Assembly: GCF_013694245.2 (NCBI RefSeq)
Contig: NZ_CP059322.2
Location: 5,835,001-5,899,000 of the forward strand
From: Micromonospora ferruginea
GTDB taxonomy: Bacteria > Actinomycetota > Actinomycetes > Mycobacteriales > Micromonosporaceae
DNA: 64,000 nt
Direction: 5' to 3'
Shown here: positions 1 through 11,069 of the stretch, in pieces
Numbering within the stretch: the stretch's first letter is position 1
How the letters are laid out: every line of letters begins with the position of its first letter
Made by a program: the position numbers and the translations under genes
Notes under the pieces: model-generated
Databases searched by the model: none
Told to the model about the DNA's origin: nothing
The model's input: only the letters and a program-made list of their open reading frames with translations

Positions 1-526
1 CCGGCGCGGCCACCCCGTACGCGCCGGACTGGAGCTCACCGCTGGTGCTCACCGGCCCGGGGTCGCCGGCCCGCCCGGCCAGCACGGCCCGGCCCGCCGC
101 GCCCCGCTCCAGCGGGTGCCGGGAACCGGTCCGGTACGCCACGTGGAAGGCCGTCCAGCTCGGCTCGACCACCGCCAGCGCGACCCCCTCGCCGCCCTCG
201 ACCACGGTCAGGTGGGCGGTCGCCCCGGTTCGCTCGGCGAGCCGGCGCAGCGCGGGCAGCGCCCCCTCGGCGAGCAGCGGCTGGGCGCGTCGCGCCAGGT
301 GCAGCACGCCGACGCCGATCCGCAGCCGGCCCTCCCCGTCGCGCCGGAGCATGCCGTGCCCGCTCAGCGCGCCGACCAGCCGGTAGACCGCGGCCCGGCC
401 GATGCCCAGCCGCTGCGCCGCCTCGGTGACGGTCAGCCCGCCGGGGGCGTCCGCGACCAGGTGCAACAGGCGCAGGCCCCGGTCCAGGGTCTGCGCGGTC
501 TCCGGGGGGCGTGCCGCCGTGTCCAC
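1..526 (-). CDS. IclR-type transcriptional regulator, 3' end beyond the window
   Basis: The gene reads leftward and is cut by the left edge, so only about 175 N-terminal residues are visible. From the GTG at 524-526 the product opens with an IclR-like winged helix-turn-helix: TLDRGLRLLHLV around residue 14, then VTEAAQRLGIGRAAVYRLV. The start of the effector-binding domain follows, with a LERGAAGRAVLAG stretch typical of that family. IclR proteins are one-component repressors or activators of catabolic genes; neither ligand nor target can be read here. The gene diverges from cysS with 63 bp between the starts. The start was chosen because it gives the usual short leader before the HTH. Confidence 0.8.
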   Translation of the reverse strand, partial: MDTAARPPETAQTLDRGLRLLHLVADAPGGLTVTEAAQRLGIGRAAVYRLVGALSGHGMLRRDGEGRLRIGVGVLHLARRAQPLLAEGALPALRRLAERTGATAHLTVVEGGEGVALAVVEPSWTAFHVAYRTGSRHPLERGAAGRAVLAGRAGDPGPVSTSGELQSGAYGVAAP

Positions 527-589
527 AGCACGCAGCGTACGACCCGGCTCCGGCCAACCTCGAAATGTGCGGACGGCTACCCTTGTGAG

Positions 590-2004
<1,415 letters not shown>

Positions 2005-2005
<1 letters not shown>

Positions 2006-3129
2006 TGGCCGGCAACTCGCAGCGCCGTGGCCGGCGACTGACGTCGAAGGCAGGCGCCCCCAAGGGCACCGGCGGCAAGAACAAGGACTCGCTCGCCGGC
2101 CGGGGCCGCACCCTCCCGGCGGACGAGCGCCCCTGGCACAAGGCCTACTCGGGCACCGAGAAGCTGCCCCAGCGCACCGCCTGGAAGCAGGACAAGGAGC
2201 GCCGGGCCGCCGCCGAGGAGGGCCGCGCGCCCAAGATCGGCCAGCCGGGCACCAAGGACACCACCTGGGGCCGGGGCGGCGGTCGGGGCGTACCCACCGC
2301 CGCCAAGGGCCGCGGCGGAAAGCCCACCGCCGGCCGGTCCGGGCCCCGGGTCTCCCCGGGCCGCAAGTCGAACCCGGCGAAGGACAGCCCCGAGCTGCTG
2401 GTCGGCCGGAACCCGGTGCTGGAGTCGCTGCGCGCGCAGGTGCCGGCGACCGCGCTCTACACCGCCCAGGGCATCGACGTCGACGACCGGGTCAAGGAGA
2501 TCGTCCGCACCGCCGCCGACCGGGGCATCGCGATCCTGGAGGTCGGCCGCGCCGAGCTGGACCGGATGACCGGCGGCGTGCTGCACCAGGGCGTCGGGCT
2601 CCAGGTGCCGCCGTTCGCCTACGAGCCGTTCGAGGACCTGGTCACCGCCGCGCTGGAGCAGGCCGCGCCGCTGCTGGTCGCGTTGGACGGCGTCACCGAC
2701 CCGCGCAACCTCGGCGCGGTGATCCGGTCCGCCGCCGCGTTCGGCGCGCAGGGTGTCTTCGTACCCGAGCGGCGTGCCGCCGGGATCACCGCGACCGCCT
2801 GGCGGACCAGCGCCGGCGCGGCCGCGCGCGTCCCGGTCGCCCAGGTCACCAACCTGACCCGGTCGCTCAAGGCGTGCAAGGAGGCCGGCTTCGTCGTGGT
2901 CGGCCTGGACGCCGACGGGCAGACCGACCTGTACGACCTGGAGGCCGCCGTCGGCCCGCTGGTCGTGGTGGTCGGCTCGGAGGGGCGCGGGCTGTCCCGC
3001 CTGGTCGGCGAGACCTGCGACCTGACCGTCAGCATCCCGATGGTCTCCGACGTCGAGTCGCTCAACGCCAGCGTCGCCGCCGCGGTCACGCTCGCCGAAG
3101 TCGCGCGCCGTCGCGCCGTCGAGGCCTGA
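2005..3129 (+). CDS. rlmB: 23S rRNA (guanosine-2'-O-)-methyltransferase, TrmH/SpoU family
   Basis: This SAM-dependent enzyme 2'-O-methylates a guanosine in 23S rRNA (G2251 in E. coli RlmB). The 374-residue protein has a basic Lys/Gly/Arg-rich extension of about 120 residues, common in actinobacterial members. A SpoU substrate-binding domain starting at LLVGRNPVLESL follows, and then the knotted SPOUT catalytic domain. Diagnostic motifs are DGVTDPRNLGAVIRSA, VVVGSEGRGLSRLV and VESLNASVAAAV. The start lies in a TGATG overlap with cysS, a pairing widely seen in actinobacteria. A hairpin terminator follows the stop by 12 bp. The exact target nucleotide is inferred from the family. Confidence 0.93.
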
Positions 3130-3141
3130 CCCGCACACACG

Positions 3142-3177
3142 AAAGGGGCGGTCCGCCGTGGCGGGCCGCCCCTTTTT
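3142..3177. terminator. bidirectional hairpin terminator between rlmB and the ABC ATPase
   Basis: A GGGGCGG/CCGCCCC stem lies between two convergent stop codons. A run of five T follows it on the + strand and AAA precedes it, giving a T-run on the - strand. The shape fits a Rho-independent terminator serving both genes. Confidence 0.8.
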
Positions 3178-3189
3178 GCTTCGCGTACG

Positions 3190-4281
<1,092 letters not shown>

Positions 4282-4644
4282 GATGGAGCGCTTCCTTTCA
4301 CCGGCAGGAACGTGCCGGACGATCCGAGTGAAGGAGCGACCGGCACCCAGGGTGCCGGCCAACGGGGCGTCACCCGGGCAGCCGAGGCCGGCCGGAGTGT
4401 CGTCCGTGTCACTGCACCGTAAACGGCTTTCACGATCGTGCCAAGACGTGGAGCAACGGGTGGGACGGACGGCATACACATTTCGGTCACCCGGGCACGG
4501 CAAGGCATCAATCTCCCGGCTGTCAACCGGATCCGGCGACGATCCGACGGTCGAGCCGGTCGGGAAACTGACGTTTTCCGTGGTCGGGAGCGCTGCCAGG
4601 CGGGAATTCCGGGACCCAGTCGCTATGCTGAGCCCGTCACGCGC
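4282..4644. other. intergenic region between the ABC ATPase and tRNA-Thr
   Basis: No convincing gene is present. The left part should hold the promoter and leader of the leftward ATPase gene. A TATGCT hexamer at 4624-4629, about 15 bases before the tRNA, is a plausible -10 element for the tRNA gene, but no good -35 was found at the right spacing. Confidence 0.5.
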
Positions 4645-4721
4645 GCCCCTGTAGCTCAGCTGGCCAGAGCACTCGCCTTGTAAGCGAGATGTCGCCGGTT
4701 CGATCCCGGCCGGGGGCTCCA
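4645..4721 (+). tRNA. tRNA-Thr (anticodon TGT), CCA encoded
   Basis: The 77-nt cloverleaf closes with a 7-bp acceptor stem (GCCCCTG with CGGGGGC), a D-loop with GCTCAGCTGGCCAGAGC, an anticodon stem CTCGC/GCGAG around the loop CTTGTAA (anticodon TGT at 4679-4681), and a standard GGTTCGATCCC T-arm. CCA is genomically encoded. The 3' half from 4677 on is the integration target of the adjacent element, which restores the gene on integration. Confidence 0.95.
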
Positions 4722-4727
4722 ATTCCA
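4677..4727 (+). repeat. attL: 51-bp integration core
   Basis: Bases 4677-4727, from the anticodon loop to six bases past the CCA, are identical to 25787-25837. Identity stops at 4676 on the left. On the right it stops at 4728, with one mismatch followed by a short shared AAGGCG. Confidence 0.92.
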
Positions 4728-4768
4728 CAAGGCGATCCCGGCCGGTGGCCGTCGTGATCTCCCCGGTT

Positions 4769-4790
4769 GACAGCAACGCTGACAGCAACG
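4769..4790 (+). repeat. tandem GACAGCAACG repeat, probable integrase arm site (left)
   Basis: GACAGCAACG occurs twice with a CT between the copies (4769-4778 and 4781-4790), 41 bp inside attL. The same 22-bp block is found at 25673-25694 inside attR. Paired short direct repeats flanking a core are the usual layout of arm-type sites for tyrosine integrases. The role is inferred. Confidence 0.6.
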
Positions 4791-4794
4791 GGGT

Positions 4795-6036
4795 TCATGA
4801 CAGCCGCCCGTCGAGCTTGCCGAGCGCCTGACGCATCGCGTCGAGGTTGGCGTGAGCGTAGACCTTCAGCGTCACCTTCACGTCGGCGTGCCGGGCAATG
4901 GCCTGGACGACATGCGGTGGCACGCCCAGCTCCATCAGCAGCGACACGACCGTGTGTCGCAGGTCGTGCAGCCGGACGCCGGGTAGGCCGGCGGACTCCC
5001 GGAGGCGGGCGAAGGAGCGGCTGAGGTTGGTCGGCTCCATCGGCGTACCGCGCTCGGAGGGGAAGACGAGCCCGTGATCCTCCCAGACCTCGGGGAGTGC
5101 GGCCCGCTCCGCCTGCTGGCGCTCCCGGTGCTCCATCAGCGTGAGCCAGGTGAACTCGGGCAGCGGTAGCACCGCCTCGGAGTCCTCGGTCTTGGCGTCC
5201 AGGACGTGAAGCGTCCCGGCGACCCGCTGAACGGTCTGCTGCACCCGAAGGGTGCCGTCGTCCAGGTCGACGTCCGCCCAGCGGAGCCCGACCAACTCCC
5301 CGCGGCGGAGGCCCATCGTGGCCGCCACCACGTAAAGGGCGTGAAGCCGGTGGCCGGTCGAGGCGGCGAGGATCTTGCGCACCTGGTCGACGGAGAGCCC
5401 TTTGCCGATCTTGTAGCGCGGGGAGGGGACCCGCACCAGCTTCGCCACGTTGCGCGACACCAGCTCCTCCCGCATCGCGTGTTGCAGCGCGTTGCGGAGG
5501 ACCGCGTGTACGAACTGCACCTGACGGGCGCTGGGATAGCTCTGGCAGCAGCGACCGACCGAGCAGCACCGCCGGCCAGCCGGGCGGATCTTGTCGAGGC
5601 CGTTGGTGCAGCAGAGGCACTTGCGGCGGAAGCCGTCCATGAACGCCTTGACGTGCTGCACCTGCAAGCCGTCGAGACGCTTCGTGCCGAGGGCCGGCAC
5701 CAGGTGCAGCCGTACGGCGCTCTCGTAGCCACGAACGGTGGTTGGCTTCAGGTCACTGACGTACGTCTTCAGCCAGTAGGGCAGGTAGTCGGCCAGCTTC
5801 CAGGCCCGGTCGGGGACGGGGATGCCGCGCTGAGACTGCGCCTTCAGCTCGATGAGCTTGGCGTGTGCCTCGTCCCAGGTGGCGCCGTAGACGAACTTCC
5901 GCTTGCGGGTGCCGTCGGTGGCGAGCACGTACGCCTGCCCGACCCACCGGCCGTCGCTGGAGCGCTGATAGATCGAGCCTTCCCCGTTGGGGTTGCGGCG
6001 GGCGGCCGACTGTCGTTGCTTCGGGTCTTTGGGCAT
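4795..6036 (-). CDS. int: tyrosine site-specific integrase of the AICE
   Basis: This recombinase integrates the element into, and with Xis excises it from, the tRNA-Thr site. The 413-residue product has an N-terminal arm-binding region (GEGSIYQRSSDGRW, about 18-70), a SAM-like core-binding domain, and a catalytic domain with Arg near 244 (GLRRGELVGLRW), His357-x-x-Arg360 (HDLRH) and the Tyr nucleophile near 393 (KVTLKVYAHA). A cysteine-rich insert with seven Cys between 140 and 164 interrupts the core-binding domain, as in some other actinomycete AICE integrases. The start is the ATG at 6034-6036, which overlaps the xis stop by one base. The gene ends 68 bp from attL, the standard position. 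Confidence 0.93.
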   Translation of the reverse strand: MPKDPKQRQSAARRNPNGEGSIYQRSSDGRWVGQAYVLATDGTRKRKFVYGATWDEAHAKLIELKAQSQRGIPVPDRAWKLADYLPYWLKTYVSDLKPTTVRGYESAVRLHLVPALGTKRLDGLQVQHVKAFMDGFRRKCLCCTNGLDKIRPAGRRCCSVGRCCQSYPSARQVQFVHAVLRNALQHAMREELVSRNVAKLVRVPSPRYKIGKGLSVDQVRKILAASTGHRLHALYVVAATMGLRRGELVGLRWADVDLDDGTLRVQQTVQRVAGTLHVLDAKTEDSEAVLPLPEFTWLTLMEHRERQQAERAALPEVWEDHGLVFPSERGTPMEPTNLSRSFARLRESAGLPGVRLHDLRHTVVSLLMELGVPPHVVQAIARHADVKVTLKVYAHANLDAMRQALGKLDGRLS

Positions 6037-6233
6037 TAGGCGGCTTCTTCCGTGAGCGTGGCAATGGCCTCGTCGATGGCCGATGCGGGGATGAGCCGGC
6101 GGCTTCCGACCTTGAAGGAGCGGAGCCGGCCGGAGCGGATCAGGTCGTAGACGAGCGAGCGGCCGATGCCGAGCGCATGGGCGGCTTCCTCGACGCGCAG
6201 CACGCGAGGAGTGATCGAGCTGGTGGCGTTCAT
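6036..6233 (-). CDS. xis: excisionase / MerR-like small HTH protein
   Basis: This 65-residue protein is one helix-turn-helix of the HTH_17 (MerR-like) excisionase family: LRVEEAAHALGIGRSLVYDL, then IRSGRLRSFKVGSRRLIPAS. Such proteins bend attachment-site DNA and bias the integrase toward excision. The ATG at 6231-6233 has a GAGGAAGG ribosome-binding site; a longer in-frame extension upstream lacks family similarity. It is coupled to int by a TAATG overlap and lies 60 bp downstream of repSA, which fits an excision-replication operon. Confidence 0.88.
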   Translation of the reverse strand: MNATSSITPRVLRVEEAAHALGIGRSLVYDLIRSGRLRSFKVGSRRLIPASAIDEAIATLTEEAA

Positions 6234-6293
6234 CGACTGGCCTTCCTCGTGTGCGGAGGGGTGACGTGCGGAAAGTCGGACCGGCAAGGGCGG

Positions 6294-8093
6294 TCACTTC
6301 TCGACGGCGTAGGCCGCGAGCGCGGCGGGTTGATCGGTTGCCGGCGTGATCGCGGTTGTTCGTAGCCGTGCGGTGTCGAGGTCTGTGCGCCAGCGGATGC
6401 GGGCGGATATCGCGCGCAGGAGTCGGTGTTCCAGGGGCGGCACGTCGGGGTCTTCTGGTCGGGCGAGTTCGAACCGGTACCGCTTGGACCCGTCCGCGTC
6501 GTCGGCCGCCTGGTCGTGGTCCTCGGTGTCGGCCATGCCGCCGGCGAGGATCGCGCGCACCCACGCCCGGTTGTCGGCGCGGTGGTCGGCGAGGGTCTTG
6601 CCGGACCATTGGCGGGAGACGAGGACGCGGCGGCCGGTGAAGCCGAGGGTGGAGCGTTGGTGGACCTTCCCCGTGCAGCGGCCAGGCGTCAAGCCCGCCT
6701 TGACGCCGTCCGGCTGGACGCCGTAGAGCAGCCAGTTGGCGCACGTCGGCGAGCACGGCAGCACCGACAGCTCTGCGTGGAGGCGGTCGAAGTGCGCCTT
6801 CTGCGGGTCGGAGCGTGGCTTGGCCTGGTCGGTGAGGTCTTTGGTGACGTACTTGGTGACGTAGCGGATGGACCGTTCGGCATCGCGGGTGCCTTGGTCG
6901 ATGCCGCGGGCGTCGATGCGGCCGAGGCGGGCGACGTAGGCGGGTCGGCTGTCGGGTTCTTCCAGGGCGTCGAGGGCTTCACCCCAGGTGGGCAGCGGCT
7001 TACGGGTTTTCGGGTCGACGTATGCCTGTCGGTCGACGTCCCAGACCGGCGGCTTGTCCACCCGGTAGACGGGTTCGTTGAAGGGTGGCCACCAGACTTG
7101 GTGGTAGGTGGCGGCGGCGATCTGCTTGAGCAGCCGACGGGGCAGGGTGCCCCGGATGGCGAAGTGCGCGTGTGGGGCGAGGCGGCGTTGCAGCTCGACG
7201 GCGCCGGCGTATTGGACGTTCCAGCCGGCGGCGCGGCGGACGTTCTGCCACCACCGGTCGAGAACCCGGGCGAAGTGAATCGCGTCCAACGCCGCCCGCC
7301 GGTAGTCGTAGCCGGCGGGGTCGACCGGGGTGCCGAGGACATCGTCGTGCGGGCCGTGCCGGGTGCCGCATTCACATGGCGCGACGTAGGCGCCCCGGCG
7401 CAGGTGGGAGTGCACCGGCCCGTGCGAGTCGAGCGTCAGGGTGACCAGCATCGACGGCCGGTGAGTCTTGCCCGTCCTGCCGGAGTAGGCGCGGCCGACG
7501 GTGCGGGGGTCGACGGGCAGCCGGGGCAGGTCGGGCGAGTCTTGGCGCCGGCGGGTGGAGCGCTTGCGGCGGGGTCGCTCGTCGCGTTCCTTCGGGGTGA
7601 GTTGGCCGCGCAGGCTGGTTTCGGCGAGGGCTTCGTCCAGCTCAGCAATCGCGGCGTCGATTTCGGCTACCTGGGCGGCCCGCTCGTCGGGGGTCATCGG
7701 CTGGTATTGGACGGCTTCGCGTTCGAACTCCAGGTGCGCCCGGACACGGACCAGGGCGAGCGCGTCCCCGTCCGGCTTGTCGGGTCGGACGGCGGGTTCG
7801 TCGGCGAGGTGCCAGCCCTCCCGGATCTGCTGGATGCGCAGCCGCCGGCCCTTCTCCGCGCAGGGCTTGCACTTGACGGCGAGGGTCGCCCCGCACGGCA
7901 CTTCCACCACCTCGGTCAGTCCGGTGGCGGTGTCGGTGCGGCGCAACGCGAGGGGGCGGACGCAGACGCCGTGTGACTCGGCGAGTTGCTTGAGCGCGTC
8001 CTTGGCGAGGGGCTTGCGCATCCGGTCGGCCCGCGACCCGGGCCGCGGCGGCGTCTGCGTCGGAGTCTCGGGGATGAGGGGGAGTTGGGTCAC
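6294..8093 (-). CDS. repSA: RepSA-like rolling-circle replication initiator
   Basis: This 599-residue protein resembles the RepSA family of AICE initiators, which nick the double-strand origin and start rolling-circle replication of the excised circle. It has a CKPC zinc-binding pair at 75-78, the HUH metal motif in APHAHFAIRGT (HAH at 308-310), and a downstream tyrosine motif RYVTKYVTK (about 410-418) that would carry the nicking tyrosine. The GTG start at 8091-8093 lies in a GTGA overlap with the preceding gene, indicating translational coupling. The acidic Asp-rich segment near the C-terminus is not assigned. Confidence 0.88.
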   Translation of the reverse strand: MTQLPLIPETPTQTPPRPGSRADRMRKPLAKDALKQLAESHGVCVRPLALRRTDTATGLTEVVEVPCGATLAVKCKPCAEKGRRLRIQQIREGWHLADEPAVRPDKPDGDALALVRVRAHLEFEREAVQYQPMTPDERAAQVAEIDAAIAELDEALAETSLRGQLTPKERDERPRRKRSTRRRQDSPDLPRLPVDPRTVGRAYSGRTGKTHRPSMLVTLTLDSHGPVHSHLRRGAYVAPCECGTRHGPHDDVLGTPVDPAGYDYRRAALDAIHFARVLDRWWQNVRRAAGWNVQYAGAVELQRRLAPHAHFAIRGTLPRRLLKQIAAATYHQVWWPPFNEPVYRVDKPPVWDVDRQAYVDPKTRKPLPTWGEALDALEEPDSRPAYVARLGRIDARGIDQGTRDAERSIRYVTKYVTKDLTDQAKPRSDPQKAHFDRLHAELSVLPCSPTCANWLLYGVQPDGVKAGLTPGRCTGKVHQRSTLGFTGRRVLVSRQWSGKTLADHRADNRAWVRAILAGGMADTEDHDQAADDADGSKRYRFELARPEDPDVPPLEHRLLRAISARIRWRTDLDTARLRTTAITPATDQPAALAAYAVEK

Positions 8094-8698
8094 TGGTCAC
8101 GCTCCGCGCCGTACGAGGTGCCATTGCGGGCCGTGAACGCCGCCGCGGAGACGGGCACCAGGCCGGGCCGCTGCACCGCCACCGCCACCGGCCGGGCCGG
8201 TTCGGTGATGACCGCCTGGTCCTCGTGCACCACGACGGGCCGGTGATCTTCGATCGGGTCGTAGCCGGGTGGCACCTCACCCCGGTCGCCGGCCGACTCC
8301 TTGGGGGCCGCCGGGGCGGTGGAGAAGACGAGCTTGGACAGGCCGAGGAACGCCAGCGCGGGTACGGCTGACAGCAGCCACCCGGACGGGCTCGGCTTCG
8401 CCACCGCGAGTTGGGCTGCGAGGGACAGGGCGACGGCGCAGACGAGCAGGAACAGCGGGTATCCGACCGGGCCGCCGGTGCGGCGGCGTCGCCGGATGGT
8501 CAGCAGCGCCGCGAACGGCAGTAGTTCGGAGATGGCGGCGTTGGCCCAGCCGAACCAGTCTCCGGTACCGGCCGGCGAGTTGTTCATGGTCCAGTCGTGG
8601 ACGTGGGTGAACGAGGCGGCGCCGGCCAGGCCGCCGGCGGTGAGGACGATGAGCACCAGGGCGAGCCCTTCCACACGTTCGGTGTCGGCCTTCTTCAC
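8090..8698 (-). CDS. DUF2637 membrane protein, probable spread protein
   Basis: The 202-residue protein has an N-terminal half with four hydrophobic segments: LALVLIVLTAGGLAGAASF, AAISELLPFAALLTI, YPLFLLVCAVALSLAAQLAV and WLLSAVPALAFLGLSKLVF. The C-terminal tail is hydrophilic. This matches DUF2637, found in AICEs and Streptomyces plasmids next to the translocase and often equated with spread (Spd) proteins that help plasmid movement along the mycelium. The GTG at 8696-8698 overlaps the traSA stop (GTGA), and its own stop overlaps repSA in the same way. The spread role is inferred from position. Confidence 0.78.
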   Translation of the reverse strand: MKKADTERVEGLALVLIVLTAGGLAGAASFTHVHDWTMNNSPAGTGDWFGWANAAISELLPFAALLTIRRRRRTGGPVGYPLFLLVCAVALSLAAQLAVAKPSPSGWLLSAVPALAFLGLSKLVFSTAPAAPKESAGDRGEVPPGYDPIEDHRPVVVHEDQAVITEPARPVAVAVQRPGLVPVSAAAFTARNGTSYGAERDQ

Positions 8699-10122
8699 GG
8701 GGTCACCTCCTGGTCGGTGTCGTCGCAGAGGCGGCGGTAGTCGCGGCCGAGTTGGCGGATGTCGTCGTCGGTGAGGTAGGCGAACCGGACCCGGACGGGT
8801 TCGCGGACGCCGTCGAGGACCACGAACCCCACCCCCGGCATGGATTCGGGGATGCGGTCGCAGAGGGCTCCCCGGTCGCGGGCGGCGTCGCCGAGGACCA
8901 TGTCCACCTGTTCCGGTTCGGTCAGCCGCAGTCCGATGCGGGTGGGGAACAGGTCGCGGAATGGCAGTACGTCCTTGCGCGGGTCCTGCAACGCGGCGAC
9001 CACGTGCACGCCCGCCGCCCGGCCCTGCGACAGCAGCAGGCCGAGTGATTCCTTGATCCGGTCGCGGACCTTCCGATCCGTGATGTAGGCGGTGAGGGCG
9101 GCCAGCTCGTCGACGACCAGGACGAGCAACGGCTCCTCCGGCGTCGGCACGTGCTGGCGGGTCACCCCGCGCAGCCGGGCCGCGCGCAGCCGCATCCGCT
9201 TCACGGCTTCTTCGAGGACGCCGGCCATGCTGTCCGGGTCGTCGAAGGCGAAGCGGGTGAACAGCGGCACCCCGGCCGCCAACTCCATCCCGCCCTTCGG
9301 GTCGAACGCCCACACCTCCACCAGCCCGGAGCGGATACCGCCGGCCAGGGAGCGCAGCAGCGACCACAGCACCGAGCCCTTGCCCGAGCCGGTCGCTCCC
9401 GCGATGAGCACATGTGACCCGGCCAGCCGCAACCGGTAGAGCTGGCCGTCCTCGTCGATGCCGAGCGGCAGCGCGTCCAGTTCCGGCACGTCGGCCACCG
9501 GCAGCGGTGCCACGACGGCGGCGAGGGGGTCACGGCGCACGAGGCGCACCACCACCCGATCTGGGCGGTCTGTGGAGCGGGCCTGGCCGCTTCGGCGGCG
9601 GAAGGCGTAGGCGAGGCGTTCCGCGGCCTGGCCCCAGTCGTCGGGGATCTGCCCTGGCAGCAGTCGGACGGTCAGCTCGTCGCCGTACCGGTCGCACCGC
9701 ACCCGCAGGAGCTGCGGTACGTAGCGGTCACCGGCGAACGCCGTCGCGAGGCCACAGGTAGCCATCACGGATGCCCACCGCCGGCGGTAGACGAACAGGG
9801 CGCGGACGCGGCTGACGAGCGGGTACCAGCCGAACCGCAGCCACGACGACGGATGCCACCGCCACCACCCGGCACAGCCAGCGGCAAGAGTGAGGACGAC
9901 GCCGGCCAGGACCAGGCCGCCGAACTCCGCCCGGATCCACAGAGCCAGCGCGGCGGGAGCGGTGAGCCACCAGTACCGGACCGCCAGCACACAGGCGCGG
10001 AACAGGCCCCGAGCCAGCCACCACAGCACCAACAGCCAACCCGGAACCCGCCACGCGGGAAGACGCACGTTCATCGGCGCCATGGGGATCTTGTCCCCGG
10101 GAATCACGTTGATCAGAGGCAC
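8695..10122 (-). CDS. traSA: FtsK/SpoIIIE-type DNA translocase, conjugal transfer (TraSA)
   Basis: This membrane-anchored hexameric ATPase would move double-stranded DNA between cells, the single-protein conjugation mechanism of Streptomyces-type elements. The 475-residue chain has two to three hydrophobic segments between about 28 and 88, Walker A GATGSGKGS at 242-250, Walker B LLVLVVDELAAL (Asp338-Glu339), and the FtsK-like VHVVAALQDPRKD region. The GTG at 10120-10122 lies ten bases inside the preceding zinc-protein gene; an internal ATG fifteen codons later is an alternative start. The C-terminal part probably binds the transfer locus, but no gamma-like domain is obvious. Confidence 0.9.
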   Translation of the reverse strand: MPLINVIPGDKIPMAPMNVRLPAWRVPGWLLVLWWLARGLFRACVLAVRYWWLTAPAALALWIRAEFGGLVLAGVVLTLAAGCAGWWRWHPSSWLRFGWYPLVSRVRALFVYRRRWASVMATCGLATAFAGDRYVPQLLRVRCDRYGDELTVRLLPGQIPDDWGQAAERLAYAFRRRSGQARSTDRPDRVVVRLVRRDPLAAVVAPLPVADVPELDALPLGIDEDGQLYRLRLAGSHVLIAGATGSGKGSVLWSLLRSLAGGIRSGLVEVWAFDPKGGMELAAGVPLFTRFAFDDPDSMAGVLEEAVKRMRLRAARLRGVTRQHVPTPEEPLLVLVVDELAALTAYITDRKVRDRIKESLGLLLSQGRAAGVHVVAALQDPRKDVLPFRDLFPTRIGLRLTEPEQVDMVLGDAARDRGALCDRIPESMPGVGFVVLDGVREPVRVRFAYLTDDDIRQLGRDYRRLCDDTDQEVTP

Positions 10123-10340
10123 AGGTCACCACCCCGAGCCGAACGCCCCAACGTGGCGATGCACGAGTGACACGACATGCGGCGCAGGTCGAACCGGCGC
10201 GGCTTCACCCACCGGCAGCAACGGGGGCAACGGATCGCGCACACGCGCGCCGAAGCCGGCGGCAGATGCAGCACCGACCGGACGGCGGCCTCCACCTCCC
10301 GGTACGCGTGCCGCACGCCGACCAGACGAGTACGCGACAT
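10113..10340 (-). CDS. small zinc-ribbon-like protein upstream of traSA
   Basis: The 75-residue protein is basic. It carries the cysteine pattern CPRC-C then CHSC (IRCPRCCRWVKPRRFDLRR, then MSCHSC), consistent with one zinc ribbon. The ATG at 10338-10340 overlaps the stop of a 21-codon ORF (TGATG), and the end overlaps traSA by ten bases, so it sits in a tightly coupled transfer operon. Similar small Cys-rich proteins are common next to FtsK-like genes in AICEs. No biochemical role is known to me; DNA binding near the transfer apparatus is a guess. Confidence 0.65.
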   Translation of the reverse strand: MSRTRLVGVRHAYREVEAAVRSVLHLPPASARVCAIRCPRCCRWVKPRRFDLRRMSCHSCIATLGRSARGGDLCL

Positions 10341-10405
10341 CAGGACCACCACCCCGACCAGCGGCGGCGCGAGGGGCTCAGGGCAGCAGGAACTACGGTG
10401 GGCAT
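10340..10405 (-). CDS. possible 21-residue peptide with strong ribosome-binding site
   Basis: An ATG at 10403-10405 is preceded five bases upstream by AAGGAGG, the best Shine-Dalgarno in this operon. It opens a 21-residue frame (MPTVVPAALSP, then a basic, Trp-rich end) whose TGA overlaps the ATG of the zinc-ribbon gene. It could be a real micropeptide or a leader that loads ribosomes for coupled translation. No family is recognised. Confidence 0.45.
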   Translation of the reverse strand: MPTVVPAALSPSRRRWSGWWS

Positions 10406-10500
10406 GACGCCCTCCTTCATCAGATGAGGGATGGGAGAGCGCGGGACGGGTCGGGACTCTTGGCGGGGAAACGACCCGCCCCGCGCACAACCAGCAGCCG

Positions 10501-10938
10501 TCAGGCCGCCACCGAGCCCGGGACCACCGACGCCGGACGGATCGAGGTGGCCCGCAGCGAGTACGCCATCCGGGAACGGCAGTCACCCGAGGAACGCCCC
10601 GGCTTGCACCGCTGCGAATCGACATACGGCGTGAGGGTCAGACCCTCGAACTTCACCGCCGGCGGATAGCCCGGCACGGTCGACGGCGGCGGAACCGGCT
10701 GCTGCGGAGCCACGACCTTGACCTTCACCTCGGTCGACCGACCGAACTTCCCCGCCTCCGGGTCCAGGTCCATCACCCGGACCACCCAGACCCGCTCGCC
10801 GGTGTCCTTGTCCCGCGCCTGGTTGTCCGCTTCACCACGGCGGTCGAAGTCGATCTGCGGGGAGACACCGAGGCACAGCGCCCCGGCGGGAAAGACGTAC
10901 TCGGACGGAACCGGAACCTTCAACGTCATCGGAACCAC
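10501..10938 (-). CDS. Pra-like / AICE-conserved protein
   Basis: The 145-residue soluble protein opens with TLKVPVPSEYVFPAG and has alternating beta-strand-like stretches (ERVWVVRVMDLDPEAG, TEVKVKVVAPQQP), followed by a Pro-rich linker and a basic tail. Its position, upstream of the transfer genes and behind a KorSA-type operator, matches pra, the activator of replication, excision and integration in pSAM2. Assignment rests on context more than sequence. The GTG at 10936-10938 has an AGGAGG eight bases upstream; the ATG three codons later would be too far from it. Confidence 0.55.
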   Translation of the reverse strand: MVPMTLKVPVPSEYVFPAGALCLGVSPQIDFDRRGEADNQARDKDTGERVWVVRVMDLDPEAGKFGRSTEVKVKVVAPQQPVPPPSTVPGYPPAVKFEGLTLTPYVDSQRCKPGRSSGDCRSRMAYSLRATSIRPASVVPGSVAA

Positions 10939-11003
10939 GTGGACAGCCTCCTAGCCTCACTAGTCGTCTTGCTGACAACCGGTTGATCTAACAAGTTACG
11001 CCA

Positions 11004-11019
11004 GCTTGTAAGTACAAGC
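11004..11019. promoter_or_regulatory. candidate KorSA operator upstream of the pra-like gene
   Basis: GCTTGTAAGTACAAGC has seven-base inverted arms (GCTTGTA/TACAAGC) around a 2-bp centre. It lies 66 bp before the pra-like start. A site of the same GCTTG-N6-CAAGY layout lies at 12366-12381, in front of the GntR gene. Confidence 0.6.
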
Positions 11020-11069
11020 AAGGTGGCGGAGAGTCGGATGCACAATGTGGAGAGTTGAAGGGGGCAACT

